The translations under genes were made by a program, and so were the position numbers. The notes below the pieces were generated by a model that saw only the letters and a program-made list of their open reading frames with translations, had not been told where the DNA came from and searched no databases. From Anaeramoeba ignava (taxonomy: Eukaryota > Metamonada > Anaeramoebidae), in assembly GCA_028826165.1 (NCBI GenBank), contig JAPDFW010000084.1, positions 1 through 64,000 on the forward strand: DNA of 64,000 nt, in the 5' to 3' direction. This document shows, in pieces, positions 11,991-22,568 of the stretch; the first letter of the stretch is position 1; each line of letters begins with the position of its first letter.

Positions 11991-14900
11991 TATTTAAAAT
12001 AATGTAAAAGTTTAATTTGAAGAAAGAAAGATTAATTTAATAAATAAAAGATTAATAATTTATTATTAAATAAATAAAAGATTAATAATTTATTATTAAT
12101 AAATAAATGAAAGATTAATAATTTATTAATAAATAAATGAAAGATTAATAATTTATTATTAATAAATAAATGAAAGATTAATAAATAAATAAATGAAAGA
12201 TTAATAATTTATTATTATTAAATAAATAAAAGATTAATAATTTATTATTAAATAAATAAATAAAAAGAATAATAATTTATTATTAATAAATAAATGAAAG
12301 ATTAATAATTTATTATTAATAAATAAATAAATGAAAGATTAATAATTTATTATTATTAAATAAATAAAAGATTAATAATTTATTATTAATAAATAAATGA
12401 AAGATTAATAATTTATTAATAAATAAATAAATGAAAGATTAATAATTTATTAATAAATAAATAAATAAAAAGATTAATAATTTATTATTAAATAAATAAA
12501 TAAATGATTAATAATTTATTATTAATAAATAAATAAATAAATGATTAATAATTTATTATTAATAAATAAATAAATGAAAGATTAATAATTTATTATTAAT
12601 TAATAAATAAAAGATTAATAATTTATAAATAAATAAATAAATAAATAAAAGATTAATAATTTATTAATAATAAATAAATGAAAGATTAATAATTTATTAA
12701 TAAATAAATAAATAAAAGATTAATAATTTATTATTAAATAAATAAATAAAAGATTAATAATTTATTAATAAATAAATAAATAAAAGATTAATAATTTATT
12801 ATTAATAAATAAATAAATGAAAGATTAATAATTTATTATTAATAAATAAATAAATGATTAATAATTTATTATTAATTAATAAATAAAAGATTAATAATTT
12901 ATAAATAAATAAATAAATAAATGAAAGATTAATAAATAAATGAAAGATTAATAATTTATTATTAATAAATAAATAAAAAGATTAATAATTTATTATTAAA
13001 TAAATAAATAAAAGATTAATAATTTATTAAATAAATAAATAAAAGATTAATAATTTATTATTAAATAAATAAAAGATTAATAATTTATTATTAATAAATA
13101 AATAAATAAAAGATTAATAATTTATTATTATTAAAATAAATAAAAATTAATTTATTAATAAATAAATAAATGAAAAGATTAATAATTTATTTTTAATAAA
13201 TGAAAGATTAATAATTTATTATTAATAAATAAATAAAAGATTAATAATTTTTATTAATAAATAAATAAAAAGATTAATAATTTATTATTAATAAATAAAT
13301 AAAAGATTAAATTATTAATAAATAAATGAAAGATTAATAATTTTTATTAATAAATAAATGAAAGATTAATAATTTATTATTAAATAAATAAATAAAAGAT
13401 TAATAATTTATTAAATAAATAAATAAAAGATTAATAATTTATTAATAAATAAATAAAGATTAATAATTTTTATTAATAAATAAATAAATGAAAGATTAAT
13501 AATTTATTATTAATAAATAAAAGATTAATAATTAATAAATAAATAAAAATAAAAGATTAATAATTTATTATTAAATAAATAAATAAAAGATTAATAATTT
13601 ATTATTAATAAATAAATAAATAAAAGATTAATAATTTATTATTAATAAATAAATGAAAGATTAATAATTTATTAAATAAATAAATGAAAGATTAATAATT
13701 TGAAATAAAATGAATAAAAGATTAATAATTTATTATTAAATAAATAAATGAAAGATTAATAATTTATTATTAAATAAATAAATGAAAATGGATTAATAAT
13801 TTATTATTAAATAAATAAAAGATTAATAATTTATTATTAATAAATAAATAAAAAGATTAATAATTTATTAATAAATAAATAAATGAAAGATTAATAATTT
13901 ATTAATAATAAATAAATGAAAGATTAATAATTTATTATTAATAAATAAAAAGATTAATAATTTATTATTAAATAAATAAATAAATGATTAATAATTTATT
14001 ATTAATAAATAAATAAATGATTAATAATTTATTATTATTAAATAAATGAAAGATTAATAATTTATTAATAAATAAATAAATGAAAGATTAATTTATATTA
14101 TTTAATAAATAAATAAAAGATTAATAATTTATTATTAATAAATAAATAAATAAATAAAGATTAATAATAAATAAATAAAAGATTAATAATTTATTATTAA
14201 ATAAATAAATGATTAATAATTTATTATTAAATAAATAAATAAAAGATTAATAAATAAATAAATAAAAGATTAATAATTTATAATTAAATAAATGAAAGAT
14301 TAATAATTTATTATTATTAAATAAATAAAAGATTAAAATTTATTATTATTAAATAAAAAGATTAATAATTTATTATTAAATAAATAAATGAAAGATTAAT
14401 AAATAAATAAATGAAAGATTATTAAATAAATAAATAAAAGATTAATAATTTATTATTAAATAAATAAATGAAAGATTAATAATTTATTATTAATAAATAA
14501 ATGAAAGATTAATAATTTATTATTAAATAAATAAAAGATTAATAATTTATTATTAATAAATAAATAAAAGATTAATAATTTATTAAATAAATAAAATAAT
14601 TAATAATTTATTAATTAAATAAATAAATAAAAGATTAATAATTTATTATTATTAAATAAATAAAAAGATTAAAATAAATAAATAAAAGATTAATAATTTA
14701 TTAAATAAATAAATAAAGATTAATAATTTATTAAATAAATAAATAAAAGATTAATAATTTATTATTAAATAAATAAATGAAAGATTAATAATTTATTATT
14801 AAATAAATAAATAAAAGATTAATAATTTATAAATTATTAAATAAATGAAAGATTAATAATTTATTATTAATAAATAAAGATTAATAAATTAATAAATAAA

Positions 14901-15350
14901 AGATTAATAATTTATTATTAATAAATAAATGAAAGATTAATAATTTATTATTAATAAATAAATAAAAGATTAATAATTTATTATTAAATAAATAAATAAA
15001 TAAAAGATTAATAATTTATTATTAAATAAATAAATAAATAAAAGATTAATAATTTATTATTAATAAATAAATAAATGATTAATAATTTATTATTATTAAA
15101 TAAATGAAAGATTAATAATTTATTATTAAATAAATAAAAGATTAATAATTTATTATTAATAAATAAATGATTAATAATTTATTATTATTAAATAAATAAA
15201 TGATTAATAATTTATTATTAATAAATAAATGATTAATAATTTATTATTAATAAATAAATGAAAGATTAATAATTTATTATTAAATAAATAAAAGATTAAT
15301 AATTTATTTTTAAATAATTTATAAATAATTGATTTTAAAAAGATTAATAA
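11990..15350. repeat. ~33-37 bp minisatellite, 3.3 kb
   Basis: About 95 copies of a unit made of AAAGATTAATAATTTATT, then ATTAATAAATAAATAAATG with variable numbers of TAAA. Copies differ by small deletions and tetramer slippage. No coding potential. The right end fades into diverged units next to the 3' end of the WW-RhoGAP gene. Different from the repeats at 4-8 kb and at 18-20 kb. Confidence 0.95.
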
Positions 15351-15456
15351 TTTAGTTAATGTTCTTTTATTACGAAATTGAAGATAAACCTTTTTGTTTG
15401 AAAAGAAAAAAAGAAAAAAGAAAAAAAAGAAAAGAAAAATTATTTTAGAATTGAAA

Positions 15457-17846
15457 TTAAAGCATCTTTTCATATTTACTACAATCCAAATTCTTTAAAA
15501 GTGTTAAAAAGAATAATTGCTCTCTTGGTTGATTCATAGTTAATTTTAATTCTGTTGTTGGTGGACAACGTAATAAATTTGGAGCAAATACAAGAGCAAG
15601 ATTTGGAAGTCCCATTTTTGTTATTGAAAGAACACTTTGTTGACTAAATTCTCTGATATATCGAATCAAGTAAGTTAAAACAGCTAAATTAATTGGACGT
15701 AATTTTTGAATAATTTTCTCTTCTTCATCTAATTTTCCTGCGCATTTTAAACAATCATCACTTTTTTTTTTGAAAGAAAGAAACAAAATTATTTTTTCAA
15801 TTTAATTTCGTTTTTCAATTTAATTTTTTATTTACTAAAATTCTTCTGGAATTAAAGATTCATATAATTCTCTAAAAAATTGTTTTAATAAAGATGCAGG
15901 AGTTGTTGGTTGAGAGAATTTAACTTCTAAACTTCCTCTATCAAGTAAATCTTTTGCATAATTAACTTCTTCATTTTGACCTGGAATTCTAAAAATTCCA
16001 ACAGTTGACATTCCTTTATAATTTTTTTTTTGAATTTTTTTTAAATTTTGAATATTTTTTTTAAATATTTTTTTTAAAGATTATTAACCTCCAGTTTCTT
16101 TAACTTGATCACATAAAAATTTAATAACTTTGGGAATTTTAAGATCAGGATCCCAATCTTTTTGATACCATAATATTTCTTCAAAAGTTATTCCAAAAAG
16201 TCTAGATTGTTGATAAGGAGCAACCTAATTTAAAAAATAATTTAAAAAATAATTGATTCAAAAATAATAAATAATTGATTCAAAAAATAATAAATAATTG
16301 ATTCAAACATTAATTGATTGAATTGTTCTATCAGGTGGAATTGAAAATTTTTTAGAATTTCGAGCTTTGGAAATGGGGAATAATTTAAGAATACAATATT
16401 GTGCAAATTCAGATATTTCAACCCTTTCATTTTTAATATTTAAACAAACAAAATTTTTCAAATAATTTTCTAAATCTTCTGATGGAGGAAATGTACTACA
16501 ACATAAAACTAAAAGTTCCCAAACTCTCTTTAAAGTTGTCCTTTTATAACATAATTAGAAAGATTTTAATTTAAATTTTAATTTTAATTATTTTAATTTT
16601 AAATTTAATTTTGATTTTTAATTTTAATTTTAATTTTACATTTCAATTCTTCCTTGTGTTTGCTTTAAAAGTTGAATATAAATTTCATCCCATAATTCTG
16701 GATATTGAAGTCCTCTTGTTAAAATTTTTTTGGCAACTTCAGGATCTCCTGCTGATTTTTTTCCTTTTTCACCAATATAACTCAAAATATCTTTAAAATA
16801 AATTTAATTTAAATTTAATTTTTAATTTTTAATTTTTAAATTTATTTTTAATTTTAATTTTAATTTTTAATTTTAATTTTAATTTTAATTTTAATTTTAA
16901 TTTTAATTTTAATTTTAATTTTAATTTTAATTTTAATTTTAATTTTAATTTTAATTTTATAAATGAATTTTAATTTTATAAATTAATTTTATTTTTATAA
17001 ATGAATTTTAATTTAGATTTCAAATTACTTTTGAAATTATCAACAGCTTCAGAAGATATTTTTGGAGTTTTAGATTTATTAACAGATAAAAGTAAAGGTT
17101 TCTTAATAGGTTTTGAAGAGAAAGAGAGTAATTGTTTTGGAGTAGCTTTTTTTAAAGATTTTTGATTATTAAAAAATTTTCTTGCAAATTCAGTAATTCT
17201 TAATTCAGGATTTTCATTCATAATATCATCAGGAATTTCATGATAACCAAAACAAGGCGGCCACTTTCTTTCTTTAGTAGGTGAAGGAGACTTTGTTATG
17301 TTTGGAGAAGTATTTATAGGTGGAGGAATTTGATTTAGTTGTTGATCAAAATTATTATTTGGAATTGATTCAATTTGTGGAATTGAAAAATTTTCATCCA
17401 GAATAGGCGGTGGTAAGTCTCCGTCAAAAACAGGCGGTGGCATATCACCATCAAATATTGGAGGTGGTAAATCCATGTCTAAAGAAGGCAGTTGGATATC
17501 ATCATTAAGAATTGGTGGTGGTAAGTCTTCATTCAATATAGGAGGTAAATCAATTGATTGATTTCCAAAATTTTCAATATTTTCAGTTTTTTTAGTTTCT
17601 TTTTGTTCTTCTAATTCTTTTGGTTTCGTCCAAACACTTGCCCCAGTTTTGTGATTATAATAGTATTTTTTTCCTGTATTTGGATCGAATATTTCTTCCA
17701 TTCATTTTTCTTTTTTTTTCTTTTTCTTTTTTTTCTTCTTTTTCTTCTAATTCTGCTGGTTTTGTCCATACACTTTGTCCTGTTCTTGAATTGTAATAAT
17801 AAATTCTATTTGAACTTGGATCAATATGTTCACTCCATTCTGACAT
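15457..17846 (-). CDS. WW-WW-MyTH4-RhoGAP protein, ARHGAP39/Vilse-like
   Basis: Probably a GTPase-activating protein for Rho/Rac-type GTPases. Two WW domains come first (EWSEHIDPSSNRIYYYNSRT... and EEIFDPNTGKKYYYNHKTG..., each ending VWTKP). Six proline-rich repeats of the DLPPPI type follow, then MyTH4 (ILSYIGEKGKK...ILTRGLQYPELWDEIYIQLLKQ...RVWELLVLCCSTFPPS), then RhoGAP with the arginine finger in STVGIFRIPG and the conserved KMGLPNLALVFAPNLLR. The order is that of ARHGAP39. Introns fit phase at about 16791-17038, 16536-16639, 16227-16310, 16025-16089 and 15769-15835. One base is missing near 17699, between the WW domains (NEW|EEIFDP). Start: ATG at 17846, immediately before the first WW domain. 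Confidence 0.9.
16800..17010. repeat. TTTTAA hexamer array inside a RhoGAP-gene intron
   Basis: A (TTTTAA)n array occupies nearly all of the 248-nt intron between the linker and the MyTH4 exon. On the sense (minus) strand it reads AAAATT, the orientation found at every other gene-linked hexamer array in the window. Confidence 0.9.
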
Positions 17847-18189
17847 TTTTATTATTTTTATTATTTATTCCGTTATTTTTTTTTAAAAAATAATTTTTAA
17901 TTTTTTTTGTTGTTGTTTTTTTTTTAAATTTAAAAAAAATATAAAAAATATAAAATAAATTGAAATGAAAAAAATGAAAAAAAATGAAAAAAAATGAAAA
18001 AAATGAAATTTAATTTTTTTTTTTGCTTTTTGAATAAACTAAATTTTAAATTAAAAAAAATGGTTATTTTGTTTTTTTTGTTTTTTATTTTTTAAAAGGA
18101 AAAAAAACTGATCAATTTAAATTAAAAATTAATTAAAAAAAATTTTTTTTTTTCGAAAATAATTTGATCTTTTTTTTCATTTTTTCTTT
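17847..18189. other. Intergenic: upstream of the WW-RhoGAP gene
   Basis: A/T-run DNA with several AAAATGAAAA units and T-rich runs. It holds the presumed promoter of the gene on its left. I see no gene in it. Confidence 0.55.
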
Positions 18190-20125
18190 TAATTTTAATT
18201 TAATATTTATTTATAAATTATTTTAAAATATATTAATTAATAATTTTTCTATTTTTTAAATTTAATTAATCTTTATTTAATTTATTTATATTTATTTATT
18301 AAAATATTTTTATTCCACTTTTTTTGAAATAAATTTATATAAATATTTATAATAACTTTAATTTAATATTTATTTATAAATTATTTTAAAATATATTAAT
18401 TAATAATTTTCTATTTTTTAAATTTAATTAATTATTATTTAATTTATTTATATTTATTTATTAAAAATATTTTTATTCCACTTTTTGAAATAAATTTATA
18501 TAAATATTTATAATAATTTTAATTTAATATTTATTTATAAATTATTTTAAAATATATTAATTAATAATTTTTATTTTTAAATTTAATTAATCTTTATTTA
18601 ATTTATTTATATTTATTTATTAAAATATTTTTATTCCACTTTTTTTGAAATAAATTTATATAAATATTTATAATAATTTTAATTTAATATTTATTTATAA
18701 ATTATTTTAAAATATATTAATTAATAATTTTTATTTTTAAATTTAATTAATATTTATTTAATTTATTTATATTTATTTATTAAAATATTTTTATTCCACT
18801 TTTTTTGAAATAAATTTATATAAATATTTATAATAACTTTAATTTAATATTTATTTATAAATTATTTTATAATATATTAATTAATAATTTTTATTTTTAA
18901 ATTTAATTAATTATTATTTAATTTATTTATATTTATTTATTAAAATATTTTTATTCCACTTTTTTTGAAATAAATTTATATAAATATTTATAATAATTTT
19001 AATTTAATATTTATTTATAAATTATTTTATATTATATTAATTAATAATTTTTATTTTTAAAATTTTTTAATTTTATTTAATTTATTTATATTTATTTATT
19101 AAAATATTTTTATTCCACTTTTTGAAATAAATTTATATATTTTAAAATAATTTTAATTTAATATTTATTTATAAATTAATTTTTATATTATAATATAATT
19201 AATAATTTTTATTTTTAAATTTAATATTTATTTATTTAATTTATTTTTAAAATATTTTTATTTAAATTTATATAAATTTATTAATAATTTTAATTTTTAA
19301 ATTTAATTAATTTAATTTTTATTTTTAAATTTAATTATATTTATTTATTTAAAATATTTTTATTCCACTTTTTTTGAAATAAATTTATATAAATATTTAT
19401 AATAATTTTAATTTAATATTTATTTATAAATTATTTTAAAATATATTAATTAATAATTTTTATTTTTTAAATTTAATTAATATTTATTTAATTTATTTAT
19501 ATTTATTTATTAAAATATTTTTATTCCACTTTTTTTGAAATAAATTTATATAAATATTTATAATAATTTTAATTTAATATTTATTTATAAATTATTTTAA
19601 AATATATTAATTAATAATTTTTTATTTTTTAAATTTAATTAATATTTATTTAATTTATTTTATATTTATTTATTAAAATATTTTTATTCCACTTTTTTTG
19701 AAATAAATTTATATAAATATTTATAATAATTTTAATTTAATATTTATTTATAAATTATTTTAAAATATATTAATTAATAATTTTTATTTTTAAATTTAAT
19801 TAATATTTATTTAATTTATTTATATTTATTTATTAAAAATATTTTTATTCCACTTTTTGAAATAAATTTATATAAATATTTATAATAACTTTAATTTAAT
19901 ATTTATTTATAAATTATTTTAAAATATATTAATTAATAATTTTTATTTTTAAATTTAATTAATATTTATTTAATTTATTTATATTTATTTATTAAAATAT
20001 TTTTATTCCACTTTTTGAAATAAATTTATATAAATATTTATAATAACTTTAATTTAATATTTATTTATAAATTATTTTAGATTATATTAATTAATAATTT
20101 TTTATTTTTTAAATTTATTTAAAGA
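18190..20125. repeat. ~160-bp tandem satellite
   Basis: About twelve head-to-tail copies. The marker TATTCCACTTTTT recurs near 18311, 18473, 18632, 18792, 18952, 19111, 19361, 19522, 19682, 19845 and 20003, a spacing of 159-162 bp apart from one degenerate stretch near 19130-19360. Each copy contains the same landmarks: TTTATTTATAAATTATTTTA, ATATATTAATTAATAATTTT and AATAAATTTATATAAATATT. Copies are highly similar, implying recent homogenisation. No coding potential. Confidence 0.95.
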
Positions 20126-20351
20126 TTAAATAGAAAAAAAAAGGAGAAATAAAAATTAAATAAAAAAAGAGAAAAAATATAAATTAATATGTATAGGAAA
20201 TAATATAGAAATATGTCATTTTTATTTATTCAAGTTTAAAAGAAAAAATATATTTTTTTTTTCATTTTTTCATTCTTAATCACTTGCTTAATAAATTAAT
20301 AATTAATTAAACAAAAATAATTATTAAAAATTTAACCAAGTTATTTTCAAA

Positions 20352-22292
20352 ATGAGTAAAAAATTCACAAATCAACAACAACCAGAAAAAGGGAGAGAAA
20401 ATGACATGGTTCGAAACAATGCAGGTGGATTTGTTTTCGAAGTAGATGACATGGTACGATTACGAAGATTTCTCACTTTAGGATGTGAAACAGGAACATA
20501 TTATCAAAATGCACCTCAATTAAAATTAGAAAACACAAAATCAATCACTGAACTCATTGATAAAGGAAGAGGATTAGAAGTAGTTGAAACAATTGTAGAA
20601 TACTCAGTTGAAGGAAGAGCAGCAAAACAAGAACCAGGGATTTTTGCTCTTGCAATTTGTGCCAAGTTGGCGGATCGAAAGAAATTCAAAGATACAATTG
20701 ATGCTGCTTATGCTGCTGTTCCAAAAGTGTGCAGAATTCCTACAACACTTTTTCTTTTTGTTAAATATTGTTTGCAATTTTCTAAGCTTCAATCGAAATC
20801 AAAAGGTTGGGGAAGAAAACACAGAGAATCTTTAGCCAAATGGTACAAAAATGATCATGATGCTAAGAAACTTGCTTACTTGATTACTAAATACCAATCA
20901 AGAGAAGGTTGGAGTCATCGTGATCTTTTGAGACTTATTCATCCAAAACCTTCTACAAATTCCTTGAAACTTATTTTTGATTATATTGTTAATGGAAAAG
21001 ATGCTCTTGTGAGAATTCCTCAAAATTTGATTCAATTGAGCAATGAAAAAAATGAATTGAAAACTAATCAAGAAATTTCTAATAAACAAAATGAAAATGA
21101 AAATGAAAAAGAAAAAGACAAGAACATGACAATTTCAACTGATAAAAAAGAAAATGAAAATGAAAAAGAAAATGAAAAAGAAAAAGAAAAAGACAAGAAC
21201 ATGACAATTTCAACTGATAAAGATCAAAAAGAAATGAAAATTGAAGAAACAGACAAAAAGAAAAAACCTAAACAATATCCAGTTTATACTAACGATATTG
21301 CAAATGACAAAGAATTCCAACAAGTTTTCCAATTTCTTGAAACAGTTGAAAAAATCAAAAAATCAGAAACAGCAGAAAATGTGATTGAATTGATAAAAGA
21401 ACAAAATCTTGCACGAGAACATATTCCAACAGTATGGCTTAACACAAAAGAAATCTGGGCAGCTCTTCTTGAATCAATGCCACTTACAGCAACAATTCGG
21501 AATCTTGGGAAGATGACTGAAATAGGATTACTTTCAGCTGATTCAAAGGATAGTCAAAAATACAATGATATTGTTGTTCGGAATTTTTTGAATGAAGAAT
21601 ATTTGAAGAAATCAAGAATTCATCCATTCAATGTTTTTGTTGCTCTCAAAGTTTATGGAAGAGGAAAAGGTATAAAAGGAAATTTAACTTGGAAACCTGT
21701 TCCAAAAATTCTTAATGCACTTGATGAAGCTTTTTACTTAACCTTCAATTATGTCGAACCAACAAACAAGAGATGGCTTCTTGGAGTTGATGTTTCTGGA
21801 AGTATGTCATGTGCTTTTATCAGTGGAAATCCTGCTGTTTGTGCTCGTGATGCTGCTGCTGCAATGATGTCTGTTATTACAAGAGTGGAAAAAGATACTC
21901 ATTTATGTGCATTTTCAACTACTTTCCAAAATGTTGATTATCTCAAGAAAGAAAAAAAACTTGAAGGTTTAATTTCAAAAATGTCAGGTTTTGCTTTTGG
22001 TGGAACTGATTGTGCTCAACCTATGATTTATGCTTTGGAAAAGAGAATTCCTGTTGATGTTTTTGTTGTAATGACTGATAATGAAACTTATTCTGGAAAT
22101 ATTCATCCTTTTCAAGCAATAAAGAATTATAGAAAAGAAATGAATATTCCTGATGCTAAATTAGTTGTTATTGGATTTACTGCTACAAAATTTTCAATTG
22201 CAGATCCTTCTGATCCTTATATGCTTGATGTTGTTGGATTTGATTCAAGTGCTCCTGGAATAATTCAAAGTTTTGCAAATGGATTAATTTAA
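20352..22292 (+). CDS. RO60: Ro60-type TROVE-vWA RNA-binding protein
   Basis: Ro60 binds misfolded small RNAs and Y RNAs in RNA quality control. The N-terminal TROVE domain is clear (GGFVFEVDDMVRLRRFLTLG...GTYYQNAPQL, then ALAICAKLADRKKFKDTIDAAYAAVPKVCRIPTTLF and a segment containing GWGRKHRESLAKWY). The C-terminal von Willebrand A domain has an intact MIDAS: DVSGSMS at about residues 478-484, GGTDCAQPM near 554, and TDNETYSGNIHP near 576. The 646-residue protein exceeds the roughly 540 of animals because of a charged insertion at about residues 235-315, with two copies of EKEKDKNMTISTDK. Single exon, no lesions, more C/G at third positions than its neighbours. It starts at the first ATG after an A/T-rich leader. 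Confidence 0.95.
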   Translation: MSKKFTNQQQPEKGRENDMVRNNAGGFVFEVDDMVRLRRFLTLGCETGTYYQNAPQLKLENTKSITELIDKGRGLEVVETIVEYSVEGRAAKQEPGIFALAICAKLADRKKFKDTIDAAYAAVPKVCRIPTTLFLFVKYCLQFSKLQSKSKGWGRKHRESLAKWYKNDHDAKKLAYLITKYQSREGWSHRDLLRLIHPKPSTNSLKLIFDYIVNGKDALVRIPQNLIQLSNEKNELKTNQEISNKQNENENEKEKDKNMTISTDKKENENEKENEKEKEKDKNMTISTDKDQKEMKIEETDKKKKPKQYPVYTNDIANDKEFQQVFQFLETVEKIKKSETAENVIELIKEQNLAREHIPTVWLNTKEIWAALLESMPLTATIRNLGKMTEIGLLSADSKDSQKYNDIVVRNFLNEEYLKKSRIHPFNVFVALKVYGRGKGIKGNLTWKPVPKILNALDEAFYLTFNYVEPTNKRWLLGVDVSGSMSCAFISGNPAVCARDAAAAMMSVITRVEKDTHLCAFSTTFQNVDYLKKEKKLEGLISKMSGFAFGGTDCAQPMIYALEKRIPVDVFVVMTDNETYSGNIHPFQAIKNYRKEMNIPDAKLVVIGFTATKFSIADPSDPYMLDVVGFDSSAPGIIQSFANGLI

Positions 22293-22568
22293 AAACAAGA
22301 CACAAACAAAATCTAAAAAAATTTCATTTCAATTTTCAATTCATTTTTCATTTTTCAATTCATTTTTTTTTTGAAAGAATAAAAAGAATAAATTTAGGAA
22401 AAGAAAAAAAGAAATTCTTCAATTTTGAAATTATTTTCTTTTGTTTTGTTTTGTTCAAATAATATTTTTCTTCTCTTTTTTAAAAAAGGAAAAAAAAAAA
22501 AGGAATAATAATTTAATTGATTGATTTAATTTGAATTTTTCATTTCATTTCATTTCTTTAAAAATTTT

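Noticed and set aside
11990-15350. CRISPR-like array of repeats and spacers
   Set aside because: Units are contiguous, degenerate and lack unique spacers; this is a eukaryotic minisatellite.
15204-15473. Minus-strand frame of 89 codons
   Set aside because: It runs from the 3' edge of the RhoGAP gene into satellite DNA; Phe/Leu/Ile/Lys-only composition and no homology.
22293-22568. Possible Y RNA gene beside Ro60
   Set aside because: Neither flank of Ro60 shows a C/G-bearing stem or any paired ends typical of Y RNAs.
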